From the NCBI RefSeq assembly GCF_004124275.1, contig NZ_CP027218.1, positions 62,001 to 126,000 on the forward strand: a stretch of DNA of 64,000 nt. The letters run 5' to 3'. Origin of the DNA: Pseudomonas sp. DTU12.3. GTDB taxonomy: Bacteria > Pseudomonadota > Gammaproteobacteria > Pseudomonadales > Pseudomonadaceae. The notes beneath the pieces are model-generated. The model was not told the origin of the DNA, searched no databases, and saw only the letters and a list, made by a program, of their open reading frames with translations. The stretch's first letter is position 1. Every line of letters begins with the position of its first letter. Made by a program: the position numbers and the translations under genes. This document shows positions 1-9,362 of the stretch, in pieces.

Positions 1-876
1 GTGTTTCGGTAGATTCTGCGGCGCTTGCAGCTCGCGCTCCAGGTGCTCGTCGCGGGCCTGGGTCGAGGGCAAGCGGCGAAACGGGTGTTTGCCGCCCGCC
101 AGTTCATAGATCACGCAGGCCACGCCGTACACGTCCGCGCTGGCCGACAACGGTTGGCCCTCAAGCAGCTCGGGGGCGGCGTAGCCCGGGGTCCAGGCGT
201 TGAAACGTTCGCGGCTCAGATGCGGCAGGCCGGGCATCACGCCCTCCTCTGCCTGACCGAGGCCGAAGTCAAACAGGCGCAAGCCGTCTTCGCTGAGCAT
301 GACGTTGCTCGGTTTCATGTCACCGTGCAGCACGCCGCGACCGTGGGCGTAGGCCAGCGTGTCGAGCAGCGGCAGGACGATGTCGCGCAGTTCTTGCCAC
401 GGCAGGCCGAGGGGCCGCTCGCAGAGCAATTTGTCCAGGGTCAGGCCACGCATGTATTCCATGGTGATGAAGGCCCGCTGGCAGTCGGTGTCGACTTCAA
501 AGGTGTGCGCACGCACGACGTTGTCGTGGCGCAGGCGTCGGGTCAGGGCGAACTCGCTGTAGAGCAAGGCACTGGCGTCCGGCGATTCGGCAAATTCTTC
601 GCTGAGGATTTTCAGCGCAATGTAAGGATCGGGATCACCGAACTGTTCGTGCAGCAGATCCCGCGCCCGGTAAACGGCGCCCATGCCACCGGCCCCGAGC
701 AGACGCTCGAGGTGGTAGCGACCGGCGAGTACATCTGGCAAAACACCGATGCTGGCCTTGGTTGGCGCCAGCAACGGTTCTGCTTTATTGGCCTTGGCGA
801 AGGCGAAGTAGGTCAGGTTGTTGGCCTGTTCTTCGCTCATCAGCAAGTCATCGACTGAGGATTCGATTTCAGTCAT
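1..876 (-). CDS. stk1: T6SS-associated serine/threonine protein kinase (Stk1/PpkA type), 3' part missing
   Basis: Cytoplasmic Ser/Thr kinase that in T6SS clusters opposes the PP2C phosphatase encoded just upstream and controls assembly through phosphorylation of FHA-type partners (family knowledge). The 292 visible residues hold a Hanks kinase domain: glycine loop GAGGMGAVYRA at about 61-71, a lysine in IALKI at residue 89, catalytic loop HGDMKPSN at 184-191 and DFGLG at 203-207. The loop has HGD instead of the commoner HRD. The ATG at 874-876 overlaps the phosphatase stop by 4 bases (ATGA), which fixes the start. The frame stays open to base 1, so the C-terminal region lies outside the window. 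Confidence 0.93.
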   Translation of the reverse strand, partial: MTEIESSVDDLLMSEEQANNLTYFAFAKANKAEPLLAPTKASIGVLPDVLAGRYHLERLLGAGGMGAVYRARDLLHEQFGDPDPYIALKILSEEFAESPDASALLYSEFALTRRLRHDNVVRAHTFEVDTDCQRAFITMEYMRGLTLDKLLCERPLGLPWQELRDIVLPLLDTLAYAHGRGVLHGDMKPSNVMLSEDGLRLFDFGLGQAEEGVMPGLPHLSRERFNAWTPGYAAPELLEGQPLSASADVYGVACVIYELAGGKHPFRRLPSTQARDEHLERELQAPQNLPKH

Positions 877-1601
877 TGGCGGATCACCACGGCAGTCAGG
901 TTGTCGCGCGCGGCGCCACGCAGGGCGCCGTCGAACAAACGTTCCAGCGCCACATGCGGCGCGCTGAGGCTGAGGGCAGTGCCGAGGGCATCGCTGCTCA
1001 GGCCCTGATACAAACCATCGCTGCAGAGCAAAAACGCATCGCCGGGATAGACCTCGAGTTCCAGCACATCCAGGGTCAGTGTTACGGCAGCGCCGACGGC
1101 TCGGGTCAACGCCTGAGCCGCAGGGTGCGCCGCCGCTTGTTCGACGCTCATCTGTTGCTCGTCGATCAGTTGCTGTTGCAGCGAATGGTCTTTGGACAGC
1201 TGATACAAACGCTGCCCGCGCCACATGTAGCAACGGCTGTCGCCGGCCCAGATGCAGGCCGCGCGATTGCCTTCCACCAGCAGCGCCACGACGGTGCTGC
1301 CCATGATGCTGTCGTGACGCCCGGCGGTGACCGTCAACTCCTGGCCCAAACGCCGGTTCAACCAGTGCAGGCACTGGCGGATGGCTTTGAGGCGTTCGTC
1401 GAAGTCCTCGTGTTGCGGCAGTTCAGCCAGGCTGGCGACGATCAACTGGCTGGCGATGTCGCCACCCTGATGACCGCCCATGCCGTCCGCGACCACCCAC
1501 AGCCCCTGCTGCGGATTGTCGAGGAAGGCATCTTCGTTGCGCGCCCGCACCTTGCCCGGGTCGGTACGCGCCGCGCTGCGCCAGGCACTGGCCACCAGCA
1601 T
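873..1601 (-). CDS. stp1: T6SS PP2C-family protein phosphatase (Stp1/PppA type)
   Basis: Metal-dependent Ser/Thr phosphatase, 242 residues, the expected size for stand-alone PP2C proteins of T6SS clusters. Metal-binding motifs are visible: RNEDAF at 21-26, VVADGMGGH at 36-44 and a later CSDGL. In the family it reverses phosphorylation by the neighbouring kinase and acts as a brake on the secretion machine. Its ATG overlaps the tssM stop by one base (TGATG) and its stop overlaps the kinase start, so the three genes are translationally coupled. The position between tssM and the kinase is the HSI-II order. Confidence 0.95.
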   Translation of the reverse strand: MLVASAWRSAARTDPGKVRARNEDAFLDNPQQGLWVVADGMGGHQGGDIASQLIVASLAELPQHEDFDERLKAIRQCLHWLNRRLGQELTVTAGRHDSIMGSTVVALLVEGNRAACIWAGDSRCYMWRGQRLYQLSKDHSLQQQLIDEQQMSVEQAAAHPAAQALTRAVGAAVTLTLDVLELEVYPGDAFLLCSDGLYQGLSSDALGTALSLSAPHVALERLFDGALRGAARDNLTAVVIRQ

Positions 1602-4600
1602 CAGAGCTGCACCGGCATACGGAAGGTGCGCAGTACGCCCATGTCGAACGGGTTCGGCGTGCGCTGGCTGGTCAGCAGGTAGTTGGCGCGCAGGCCACCT
1701 ACGTCAGCCTTCAGCACCAGCACGTCGCGACCGGTCAGGTACTCGGTCTGCATCAGGTCGAACAGACGGAACAGCGACCATGGGCCGGAGTTCTTCTCGA
1801 TACCGATCGGACGCCCGGCCATTTTGTCCATGACCAGACTGGTGCGACCGTCTTCAGCATCGGTCGGCCATTTGAAGGTCATTGGCAAGATCGGACCGTG
1901 GCGGTACTCCATGGTCTTGTCGCCGAACTTGAACTCGGAACGGCTGACCGCCGGATCGAGGGTGTACGGCTCAAGCTTGAACTGCACGGTCGGTTCGGCC
2001 GGGTTGATCGAGAAGAAGCTCTGACGAATCGTCAGCGCTGCCGCCATCTGATCGAGGTAAACCTTCGACACCGGCAAGCTGTGGCCGTCGACGCTGCGCA
2101 TGCGGTAGTTGCCCGGATCGCCGCTGACGAACGGACGCATGTAGCTGTCGAAGAAGCGGTCGACGATGCCTTGAGCCTTGAAGAACTCGCGGAAGTCGCT
2201 GATCGCCACGTCGCTGGTGCTGCTGGCGCTGAACGGATAACGCTTGCTGATGGTTTTGCCATACACGCTGTACAGCTCGTTCTGATAACGCCCGTTCAGG
2301 TATTGGTAAGCATCGTTGAGCACCAGACGCCACGAGTCTTCAGCCAGCACGTTGAACCACACGCTGAGCGGACGCGGCAGACGGCTAGAGGCATTGCGCA
2401 GGTTGGTCAGCGCATCACGCTGGCCGCTCATACGGGTTTTTGCCATTTCAAACGCGGCTTGCTCCGGCGAGCTGGAACGGGCCAGGCCGGCCAGTTGCAG
2501 TTGCAGGTCGTTGAGCGCGTTGAACGCCGGCGTCAGGTCAGCGCCCGGGCCGTTGTTGTCATCGAGCAGACGATGCAGCGGTTCGAAGCGACGTTGCAGC
2601 GACTTCTTCGCGGTGTCCGGCAGGCTCTTCGCGACGTTCAGGGCCGAAGCCTTGTCCGCCACGGCAGACGCCAGTTTGCCGACTTTACCGAGTTTGCCTT
2701 TCTGCCCCGCCAACGCATCGGCTGCATCGCCGGCTTCATCCACCGGATCGGCAGCTGCCGGGAAACGGGTGTTCTCACGTACTTCGGTCAACAGCGCCAG
2801 CACCGGCGAGTTGGCCGAAGTCAGGCCCGCCAGTTGCTCGGCGCCTTCACCGGCGTCGCTGATCGGCGGCAATGCCACCTGGCCAACGGCTTCGCTCCAG
2901 TAGTTGGCGTAGTCGCGGAAGTACAGTTGCTCCAGCTCGACCATCAGGCGACGCAAGTCCATGTCGCTGATGCCCGCACCTTCGCCCAGCACCCAGTTGT
3001 CACGCAGGATGTCGGTGACCAGCGCCGAACCCTGTACCGAGAAGTACTGCTGATAACCGGATTGCGTGTAGAAACCCGGAATCACGTATTCGGTGCCGAT
3101 AAACAGCGAACCTTGCGGGCCGAGGTGTTGGCTGAAGCGGTATTCCGGCAGGTTGCGCGCCTGCTCGCGGAGCATGCGGTAAACCACGGTAGCCAGCGAT
3201 TCGCTGCGCAATACCTGACGCGCCTGAGTGACCAACTGGTCGTTCAGCGGGTAGATAAATGGCTGCTTCAGCAGGCGTTCGAGGTGCGCGTTCAGACCGT
3301 TCTGCACCGCGGTGTTGCCGGTGTAGCGCTGCGACCAGTCAGTGGCGACCCAGTCTTTGAGCCAGACGGCATCGCGACGGTCTTTCATGTTCAACATCAG
3401 GTACGCACGCAGGCTGTTGAGCAGCTTTTCGCGGTCCTTCATGTTGGCGCGGATCTGCCCTTCGAGCATGGTGGCAACCCGTGGCAGCAGTTGCTTTTCA
3501 AGCTCGCGCTCGTAAGCCTCTTTGACCACTGGATTGACGTCTTCGCCCTGATACAGGCCGCCACGTTCGTGATAGGAAACGTCGCCCTTTTTAGGGAACG
3601 CCTGCGTCGCGGCGTAGCTGGTGTCGAGGGTTTTCAGCACGCCCATCGCATCATCGCGCGGCGACAATGCAGTGCGCTGCTGCGTCCAGTTCTGCGCCAG
3701 ATTGCGCAGGTTTTCCAGACGCTCGTAGTTGGCCGAGAAACCGCCCGCCCACAGCATGCCGAACAGCGCCAGTGCCGCCAGTGCGCCGACGTACAGCGCA
3801 CGCTGGCCCCAATGAATGCGGCTGCGCTCGCGCTTGTCCAGACCGGCCAGATCGGCCTCGGGGAAAATCACCCGGCTGAGCAAGTGATGGATGAAACGCG
3901 ATCGGCCGCTGCGCAGGGTCGGCAGCACACCGGCGTTCATGCCGAGGCTGGCGCCGATGCCGGCGGTGGTCGAATCCATTTCCTGGGTCAGGTGCGGTGC
4001 GCTGGTCAGGTAGAAACCGCGCAGTTGCGTGGCACGCTGATAACGGTTGCCGGTGAACGCCATGTCGACGAACAGGCACAGGCGCTCGCCGATCTGCCCC
4101 AGTTGATGCGGGAAGTCGAGGATGCGGCCACGGCGCTGAGTATCGCGCTCGGAGTGCATGCGCATGATCACTTGGCTGTTGAGGCGACGCAGCAGTTCTT
4201 CGAACTCGTTGCGCAGCACAGCCACGTCGGTGCCGACCTGATCCTTGCGGAAACTGGTGCCGAGTACCTGATCGCTTTCTTCGCGGGTCAGCTGATCGAA
4301 GAACTCGTCGAAGCCGAGCAGCTTGTCAGCCTTGCTCAAGACCAGATACACCGGCACATCGACGTGCAGTTTCTGATGCACGTCTTGCAGACGACCGCGT
4401 ACTTGGCGCGCCAGGGTATCGATGTCCTGTTCGCTGCCGCCGAGCAGGGTTTCCACCGGAATGGTCACCAGCACGCCGTTCAGCGGGCGGCCGCGACGAC
4501 GCTTGCGCAACAGCTCCAGCAAGGTCGTCCAGGCGCTGCCGTCGACTTCCACATCCGGTTGCGTGGTGTAACGCCCGGCGGTGTCGATCAGCACACCGTG

Positions 4601-5140
4601 GTCGGCGAAATACCAGTCGCAATGACGGGTGCCGAGGGTGTCGCGGGTCAGCTTGCGGTCGATCTTGTTGATCGGGAATTCCAGACCGGAAAAGTCCAGC
4701 AGGCTGGTCTTGCCCGAGGCCTGCGGACCGATCAGCAGATACCACGGCAAGTCACTGCGCCAGCGCTCGCTGCGGCCGCGATACAGACTCGACGTCTTGA
4801 GGGTTTTCAGCGCGTCCTTGAAGCGCGCTTTCAACTCTTTCTGCTCGTCGTCGATCAGCTCTTCGCGGCGAATGCGATCCTGGCCGTCTTCGGATTCCTC
4901 GACGGCTTTCTTGCGGATACCGGCGCGCCAGCTGACGAAGACCATGGTCAGGCCCCAGATCAGGAACAGCACGGCGATGGTCAGCAGGCGGGCGGTCGAA
5001 CCTTCCCAGAACTTGTAATCATCAACCGCCAACAACGGGCCGACGAACCACACCAGCAGCGCTACAAAGAGCACCAGCAGCAGGGTCCAGACCCAGGTCT
5101 GGCGCAGGAAGGCGCCGACTTTCTTGAAAAACTTTTTCAT
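1601..5140 (-). CDS. tssM: T6SS inner-membrane complex protein TssM (IcmF/VasK)
   Basis: Large inner-membrane component that forms the trans-envelope complex with TssL and TssJ. Two N-terminal membrane segments lie at about residues 13-55. A cytoplasmic GTPase-like domain has Walker A GPQASGKT at about 138-145. A further membrane segment follows (the ALFGMLWAGG region), then a long periplasmic domain ending in the IcmF C-terminal region, for 1179 residues in all. I chose the ATG at 5138-5140 because it has an AGGGAC ribosome site and lies 13 bases after tssL. An upstream in-frame start at 5191 would overlap tssL and adds an arginine-rich leader unlike the family. Confidence 0.96.
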   Translation of the reverse strand: MKKFFKKVGAFLRQTWVWTLLLVLFVALLVWFVGPLLAVDDYKFWEGSTARLLTIAVLFLIWGLTMVFVSWRAGIRKKAVEESEDGQDRIRREELIDDEQKELKARFKDALKTLKTSSLYRGRSERWRSDLPWYLLIGPQASGKTSLLDFSGLEFPINKIDRKLTRDTLGTRHCDWYFADHGVLIDTAGRYTTQPDVEVDGSAWTTLLELLRKRRRGRPLNGVLVTIPVETLLGGSEQDIDTLARQVRGRLQDVHQKLHVDVPVYLVLSKADKLLGFDEFFDQLTREESDQVLGTSFRKDQVGTDVAVLRNEFEELLRRLNSQVIMRMHSERDTQRRGRILDFPHQLGQIGERLCLFVDMAFTGNRYQRATQLRGFYLTSAPHLTQEMDSTTAGIGASLGMNAGVLPTLRSGRSRFIHHLLSRVIFPEADLAGLDKRERSRIHWGQRALYVGALAALALFGMLWAGGFSANYERLENLRNLAQNWTQQRTALSPRDDAMGVLKTLDTSYAATQAFPKKGDVSYHERGGLYQGEDVNPVVKEAYERELEKQLLPRVATMLEGQIRANMKDREKLLNSLRAYLMLNMKDRRDAVWLKDWVATDWSQRYTGNTAVQNGLNAHLERLLKQPFIYPLNDQLVTQARQVLRSESLATVVYRMLREQARNLPEYRFSQHLGPQGSLFIGTEYVIPGFYTQSGYQQYFSVQGSALVTDILRDNWVLGEGAGISDMDLRRLMVELEQLYFRDYANYWSEAVGQVALPPISDAGEGAEQLAGLTSANSPVLALLTEVRENTRFPAAADPVDEAGDAADALAGQKGKLGKVGKLASAVADKASALNVAKSLPDTAKKSLQRRFEPLHRLLDDNNGPGADLTPAFNALNDLQLQLAGLARSSSPEQAAFEMAKTRMSGQRDALTNLRNASSRLPRPLSVWFNVLAEDSWRLVLNDAYQYLNGRYQNELYSVYGKTISKRYPFSASSTSDVAISDFREFFKAQGIVDRFFDSYMRPFVSGDPGNYRMRSVDGHSLPVSKVYLDQMAAALTIRQSFFSINPAEPTVQFKLEPYTLDPAVSRSEFKFGDKTMEYRHGPILPMTFKWPTDAEDGRTSLVMDKMAGRPIGIEKNSGPWSLFRLFDLMQTEYLTGRDVLVLKADVGGLRANYLLTSQRTPNPFDMGVLRTFRMPVQL

Positions 5141-5153
5141 CACACGTCCCTGT

Positions 5154-6029
5154 TTACGGCTGCGACTGCGGTTGGACCGCGGCTGGATCAAGCGGCTGAT
5201 AAGGTTGCAGAACGGTGTCGCGCTGCTCGCCCAAGACCCAGGCGAAGCCCGAATACATCACCACCAGACAAACGACAGTGAACAACACCACCATCCATGC
5301 CGGCACGATGCGCACCAGGTTACGGCGCTGATCATCCAGGCCTTCCCAGTGCGGCGACAACTCGCGCGGCACGTCGCCACGCAACTGACGGATCTGCCGG
5401 TACAGGGCGTCGCGGATGCCTTCGAGTTCGAGCATGCCGCGTGCCTGGACGCGGTACTTGCCCTCGAAACCGAGGGACAGGCACAGGTACATCAATTCGA
5501 GCATCGGCAAGTGCTTGACCGGGTTCTTCGACAGCCGATCGAGCAACTGGAAGAACTTCTCGCCACCGAAGGTTTCGTTGTGGAAGCTGCTCAGCAGGCT
5601 CATCTGCGACCACTCGCTTTCGTTGCCCCACGGCGTAGTCACGACGGCTTCGTCGACCACGGTGCAGAGCACGTAACGCGCGGCCATCACCTGGCTGCTT
5701 TCGGCGCCGTTGTGCAGGGCGCGCACTTCAAACAGCTTGAGCCCGGCGGTCAGGCGCTCATTCAGCGCGTACATGTCTTCGCGGGTTTCGCTGTGCTTGA
5801 GGCGCACCACTTCCGAGAGCAGTTCGGAGGATGCCGCCACCAGCGAATTGAGGCTGATGTTGAACGCTTCCGCCGGACGCAGGCGCGCGGCGTAGATCAT
5901 CCGTTCTTCCAGTTGCTCGAAGCGCGGCGGCGCAGCGAAGTCGGTCAGCGGACTCGACGCCGGTCCGTGGCCTTGACGATCGAGCAGGACGGTTTTGTCG
6001 TCCTGGTTGTAATCCGTTTCCTTGATCAT
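5154..6029 (-). CDS. tssL: T6SS inner-membrane protein TssL (DotU/IcmH)
   Basis: Tail-anchored partner of TssM, 291 residues. The cytoplasmic DotU domain starts near RFEQLEERMIYAARL (about residue 37) and ends in one hydrophobic helix (PAWMVVLFTVVCLVVMY, about 245-262), followed by a short proline/glutamine-rich periplasmic tail. No OmpA/peptidoglycan-binding extension is present, so this is the short form; peptidoglycan anchoring would have to come from another protein. It lies 5 bases after tssK and 13 before tssM in the same operon. Confidence 0.95.
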   Translation of the reverse strand: MIKETDYNQDDKTVLLDRQGHGPASSPLTDFAAPPRFEQLEERMIYAARLRPAEAFNISLNSLVAASSELLSEVVRLKHSETREDMYALNERLTAGLKLFEVRALHNGAESSQVMAARYVLCTVVDEAVVTTPWGNESEWSQMSLLSSFHNETFGGEKFFQLLDRLSKNPVKHLPMLELMYLCLSLGFEGKYRVQARGMLELEGIRDALYRQIRQLRGDVPRELSPHWEGLDDQRRNLVRIVPAWMVVLFTVVCLVVMYSGFAWVLGEQRDTVLQPYQPLDPAAVQPQSQP

Positions 6030-6034
6030 GTCGG

Positions 6035-7366
6035 TCAGTTCCTGATGGCCCAGAATTTCAGTTCAAGCTCGGCAAATTCGCCGGACACGTGGAACGCGAA
6101 ACCGCCGGAGCGCTCGAGTTGTGCCAGGTCTTCGGAACTGAGTTCGAGGATGAAATAGGTTTTGTTCGAGTGGAACGCGATCTGCCGCGGGGCCACCGGC
6201 AACGGTTTGACCTTGATCCCCGGCAAGTGCAGGTTGACCAGTTGGCGGATGCGCTCCACCGGGCCGACCTTGAGGTGCGCCGGCAAGCGATGGCGCAGTT
6301 CTTCGGAGTCGCAGTTGGCACTGGCCGCCAGCACGAACGAGGCTGAGCCGAGCAGTTTGTGGTCGTGCAACGGCGAGACGATGATGCCGTACTGACGCGC
6401 TTGCAGGATCAGTTCGATGGCGTGCTGTTCGAGCACCATCGACAGCACCTGACGAATCGCTTCCATCAGTTTGCGGAAGCTCGCGCCCTGATCGGCGTGA
6501 GAGTAGCGGCTGTCCAGACGCGGACGTTTGCTCTCGCCGGAGAACGTCGCCAGATCGCCGAGCATGGTCAACAGCGTGCGGTACAACTCTTCCGGATGCA
6601 CTTGCTCCAGGCCGAGGTAGTGACGCAGCAGCAGTTCGGTACGGTTGATCAGTTGCAGCATCATGAAGTCGCCGACTTCCGCGCCGCCGACCTTACCGTT
6701 CGAGCGAATCCGCTCGGCGATGGTGTCGCCACGGTGGCTGAGCATGCTGATGACTTCTTTCAGGCACGACAACAGGTAGCTGGAGGCGTGTGCCTGAATG
6801 TAGGTCGGGACGAAATCCGGGTCGAGGCTGATCACGCCGTCGGGCGTGGTGTCGAGCACGTCGCAGATCTTCAGCTTCACGTAGGCCTGATCGCTCTGTT
6901 GCTCGCCGAGCAACAGTTTGAAGTCCGGGCGACCGCAGCTGACCTGGCTGGCGGAATCGTCGCCGGCGTTGGAGTCGGCCACTTCGGCGTCATACGCGGT
7001 GTAACGCGCAAGCACGTCGGATTGCTCCGGGCGGCGCGACTCGATGTGGTTACCGGTGACCAGCGGCAGCGCCAGGTAGATCGGCGTGTTGCCGGTGTTC
7101 GGCGGCACGTCCAGCGCCAGCGGCTCAGTGTTGCCACCGAGTTCGAACAGGCTGCCGTCCGGCAGAATCCCCGAGGCTTCACTGATCACCAGTTTGCCCA
7201 TGTTGAGGAACTGCAAGTCGATCTCCAGATTGAGAAAACCCCAGGTGTAGCCACCGAGCAATTGGGTGCGGGTTTTCATCTGGTGATCGTAATAGCGATC
7301 GTTGTGCTGGAAGTGCTGCGGACGCAGCAGCATGCCTTCCTGCCAAATGACTTTATGGGTATTCAT
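6035..7366 (-). CDS. tssK: T6SS baseplate protein TssK
   Basis: TssK connects the TssF/TssG/TssE baseplate wedge to the membrane complex. The 443-residue length and the N-terminal sequence VIWQEGMLLRPQHFQ are characteristic of the family. The ATG at 7364-7366 begins 2 bases after the tssJ stop, which argues for tight coupling with the lipoprotein gene. No membrane segment is visible, as expected for a cytoplasmic trimer. Confidence 0.96.
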   Translation of the reverse strand: MNTHKVIWQEGMLLRPQHFQHNDRYYDHQMKTRTQLLGGYTWGFLNLEIDLQFLNMGKLVISEASGILPDGSLFELGGNTEPLALDVPPNTGNTPIYLALPLVTGNHIESRRPEQSDVLARYTAYDAEVADSNAGDDSASQVSCGRPDFKLLLGEQQSDQAYVKLKICDVLDTTPDGVISLDPDFVPTYIQAHASSYLLSCLKEVISMLSHRGDTIAERIRSNGKVGGAEVGDFMMLQLINRTELLLRHYLGLEQVHPEELYRTLLTMLGDLATFSGESKRPRLDSRYSHADQGASFRKLMEAIRQVLSMVLEQHAIELILQARQYGIIVSPLHDHKLLGSASFVLAASANCDSEELRHRLPAHLKVGPVERIRQLVNLHLPGIKVKPLPVAPRQIAFHSNKTYFILELSSEDLAQLERSGGFAFHVSGEFAELELKFWAIRN

Positions 7367-7368
7367 GG

Positions 7369-7878
7369 TCAGTCATCCGCCTTGGCGAGCACTTGATTAG
7401 TGTTACGGATGCCGGTCTGGTCCAGAGTCAGATCGACTTCGGTAACTTCCAACGGAGTGATCTGCACCGTGTGGCGCCATTGGGTTTCCGGCAAGTCGCG
7501 GTAAGCGGCAAGAACGCCAACATAACGGCTGCCCTCTTCCACCTTGAGCTTCAGTTCCACGGTTTCACCCGGGCGCAGTTCGAGTTCTTCACTGGCCACC
7601 AGATCCGGGTTGAGGGATTCCTTGGCGCGTTCGTAGAGGCTGAAGAAATCAGCGTTCTCGAAGGTCACCGGGTGTTTGAGTTCGAACAGGCGCACCACCA
7701 CCGGCGATGGGCGGCCATTGAGGTCCAGATTCAACTGATCGCTGCCGGTGAGCTTCAGGTTGATCTTGGTCACTTTCGAGTACGGCGACAGCGACGAGCA
7801 ACCGGCGAGCAGCACCAGCACGGTGAGCGCAGTCAGCGTCTTGAAAAAAGCGGTCGAGCGGCGAGACATGCGCATCAT
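7369..7878 (-). CDS. tssJ: T6SS outer-membrane lipoprotein TssJ
   Basis: TssJ is the outer-membrane lipoprotein that contacts TssM in the periplasm. The protein has a basic N-terminus, a hydrophobic stretch and lipobox LLAGC with the lipid-modified cysteine at residue 27. The downstream beta-sandwich-like sequence (VVRLFELK, with TVELKLKVEEGSRYVGVLAAYRD later) fits the T6SS lipoprotein family. The start is uncertain among three ATGs (7878, 7875, 7869). The one at 7869 has the best distance to the AAGG site, but all keep the signal peptide. The 7878 start overlaps the stop of the FHA gene. Confidence 0.94.
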   Translation of the reverse strand: MMRMSRRSTAFFKTLTALTVLVLLAGCSSLSPYSKVTKINLKLTGSDQLNLDLNGRPSPVVVRLFELKHPVTFENADFFSLYERAKESLNPDLVASEELELRPGETVELKLKVEEGSRYVGVLAAYRDLPETQWRHTVQITPLEVTEVDLTLDQTGIRNTNQVLAKADD

Positions 7879-9071
7879 CCTTGGTGGTCGGTGTGAAGGG
7901 TGGAAATCAGGCGGATCTGTTCTTCGTAGGCCTGGGCGAAGTCGCGGGCCAGCAGGCGCTCGCTCCAGTCATCGTCCTGACGCAGTGCCTGGTGATAACG
8001 ACCGAACGCTCTCCAGCGCCCGCCCGATGTCGCGATCAACGGCTTGCTGTCGCGCTCGAAACGCAGGGTCAGTTGCTCCGGCGAGAAATGCTCCAGCGTG
8101 CCGCGCACAGCGGCGCGGCTGGCGGTCAGCAGCGCCACCTGATGCGCCTGCAAATCGCGGAATGCACGGGAGATCGCTTGCTCGGCCGGCAGATGCCCGG
8201 GCTTGCTTGGCTGCAACAGAATCTGCAGCGCTTCGCTCGGGTCGACGGCGAATTTCAGCGGGTTCTTGTTGGTGCCTTGCACGGTGGTCTGGGCCAGACG
8301 CAGCTCGTTTTTCAGCTCGGAACGGGTGCGCAGGCTCTGCTGCAAACCGCCGATGCTTTGGCGCAACAGACGCGCGGCGTTCAGCGCCAGGGCTTCGCGT
8401 TCGTCGTGACCGAGGCCTTTGACGTCCACACCCAGCGCAGCGCCAAAGTGCTCCCAGAAACCTTCGCTTTGACGCTCAACGGCTTTCGGTGCCGGAGCAG
8501 GCTCAGGTTCGGCGGGCGCGGCAATCAGCTCCGGCACCATCAGGCTTTCCATGTCGATGCGCGCGTAGTCGGCGCGCTGACGGGAGTCTTCCGGCTTGGT
8601 GTTCGGCGCCAGCAGTTCGTCGATTTCCGAGTACACGCGCTCTTGCTGTTCGAGGGCATTGAGCGGGTCGAGATCGAGGAACGCGTCGTCCGGGATAATG
8701 CTGCCGGCCGCACGCGGGCGCCCGACTTCACCGTCGAAGGTCGCCGGGTCGCGTACCAGTCGCGCGCGGATTTCGAAGTCACCGAGCACGTAAGTGCTGC
8801 CATGTTCGATGCGCACCGGCTCGCCTTTGTTCAGGCGTGCGCCGCTGCTGCCGTCCTGGACACCGTTGCTGCTGGTGTCGGTGAGGAAGAACGTGCCTTC
8901 GCGGTAACTGACAATCGCGTGGTGATTGGACAGGTGACGCTTGCGGTCAGGAATGATCCAGTCGCAGTCCTCGCCCCGCCCGATCACGCCACCGGCCTGT
9001 TTAAAGGTCCTCTGGCACAACTCGGTGGGCACGAACTGCTTGGTGTTCAGCATTTCGAAAACCAATTCCAT
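7875..9071 (-). CDS. fha2: FHA-domain T6SS protein (Fha/TagH)
   Basis: Forkhead-associated domain protein, the presumed phosphothreonine-binding target of the kinase/phosphatase pair at the end of this operon. The FHA domain occupies roughly residues 25-95 and shows the signature GRGEDCDWIIPD, then LSNHHA and TDTSSNGV. The C-terminal half fits the T6SS FHA (VI_FHA/TagH) region, with FWEHFGAALGV and LTLRFE followed by a conserved tail. It is 398 residues long. It follows a tiny lipoprotein gene and overlaps tssJ by 4 bases. Confidence 0.93.
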   Translation of the reverse strand: MELVFEMLNTKQFVPTELCQRTFKQAGGVIGRGEDCDWIIPDRKRHLSNHHAIVSYREGTFFLTDTSSNGVQDGSSGARLNKGEPVRIEHGSTYVLGDFEIRARLVRDPATFDGEVGRPRAAGSIIPDDAFLDLDPLNALEQQERVYSEIDELLAPNTKPEDSRQRADYARIDMESLMVPELIAAPAEPEPAPAPKAVERQSEGFWEHFGAALGVDVKGLGHDEREALALNAARLLRQSIGGLQQSLRTRSELKNELRLAQTTVQGTNKNPLKFAVDPSEALQILLQPSKPGHLPAEQAISRAFRDLQAHQVALLTASRAAVRGTLEHFSPEQLTLRFERDSKPLIATSGGRWRAFGRYHQALRQDDDWSERLLARDFAQAYEEQIRLISTLHTDHQG

Positions 9072-9089
9072 GTTTGATGCTCCTTGCGG

Positions 9090-9230
9090 TCACTTGCCGC
9101 GATTGACCGCTTGCGGATCACCCAACGGGCGATAGTCGTTGTCGTTGAATTTGTAATTGCCGCTACAGCCGCCAAGGCCGCATAGAACGACGAGGGTCAG
9201 CAGGACAGCGTGCCAGTGACGAACAGACAT
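9090..9230 (-). CDS. tiny T6SS-associated lipoprotein (OrfX position)
   Basis: A 46-residue protein starting at the ATG 9228-9230. A basic start (MSVRHWH) is followed by a hydrophobic run and lipobox LGGC with the cysteine at residue 22; only about 25 residues remain after cleavage (SGNYKFNDNDYRPLGDPQAV and four more). Its place between sfa and fha matches the small orfX of the P. aeruginosa HSI-II cluster. A TGGAG site lies about 9 bases upstream of the start. The function is unknown; an envelope role linked to the T6SS is inferred only from position and the lipobox. Confidence 0.75.
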   Translation of the reverse strand: MSVRHWHAVLLTLVVLCGLGGCSGNYKFNDNDYRPLGDPQAVNRGK

Positions 9231-9250
9231 CAGAGGGTCTCCAGGGGTAG

Positions 9251-9286
9251 ACAAAGCACAAAGCGCCGGCCCTTTCGGGCGGCGCT
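9251..9286 (-). terminator. probable rho-independent terminator between sfa and the small lipoprotein gene
   Basis: The bases form a stem AGCGCC-G-GCCC / GGGC-GGCGCT with a TTTC loop and one bulged base. Read on the minus strand, the hairpin is followed by TTTGTGCTTTGTC. That orientation would end transcripts coming from sfa, so fha-to-stk1 may need its own promoter. I found no convincing promoter between this hairpin and the lipoprotein start, so read-through is also possible. Confidence 0.45.
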
Positions 9287-9362
9287 GTTATAAGCGAATT
9301 CGTTGTTTTGGAAGGCTCTAAACCGGGGCCTTGAGCCAATCCAAGGAGGTACGACAATCTTC

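Noticed and set aside
1898..5281. A 1127-codon open frame on the plus strand opposite tssM
   Set aside because: It mirrors tssM on the other strand; the predicted protein is low in conserved motifs, rich in His/Gln/Val/Ala, and lacks a ribosome site. Long antisense frames are common in GC-rich DNA.
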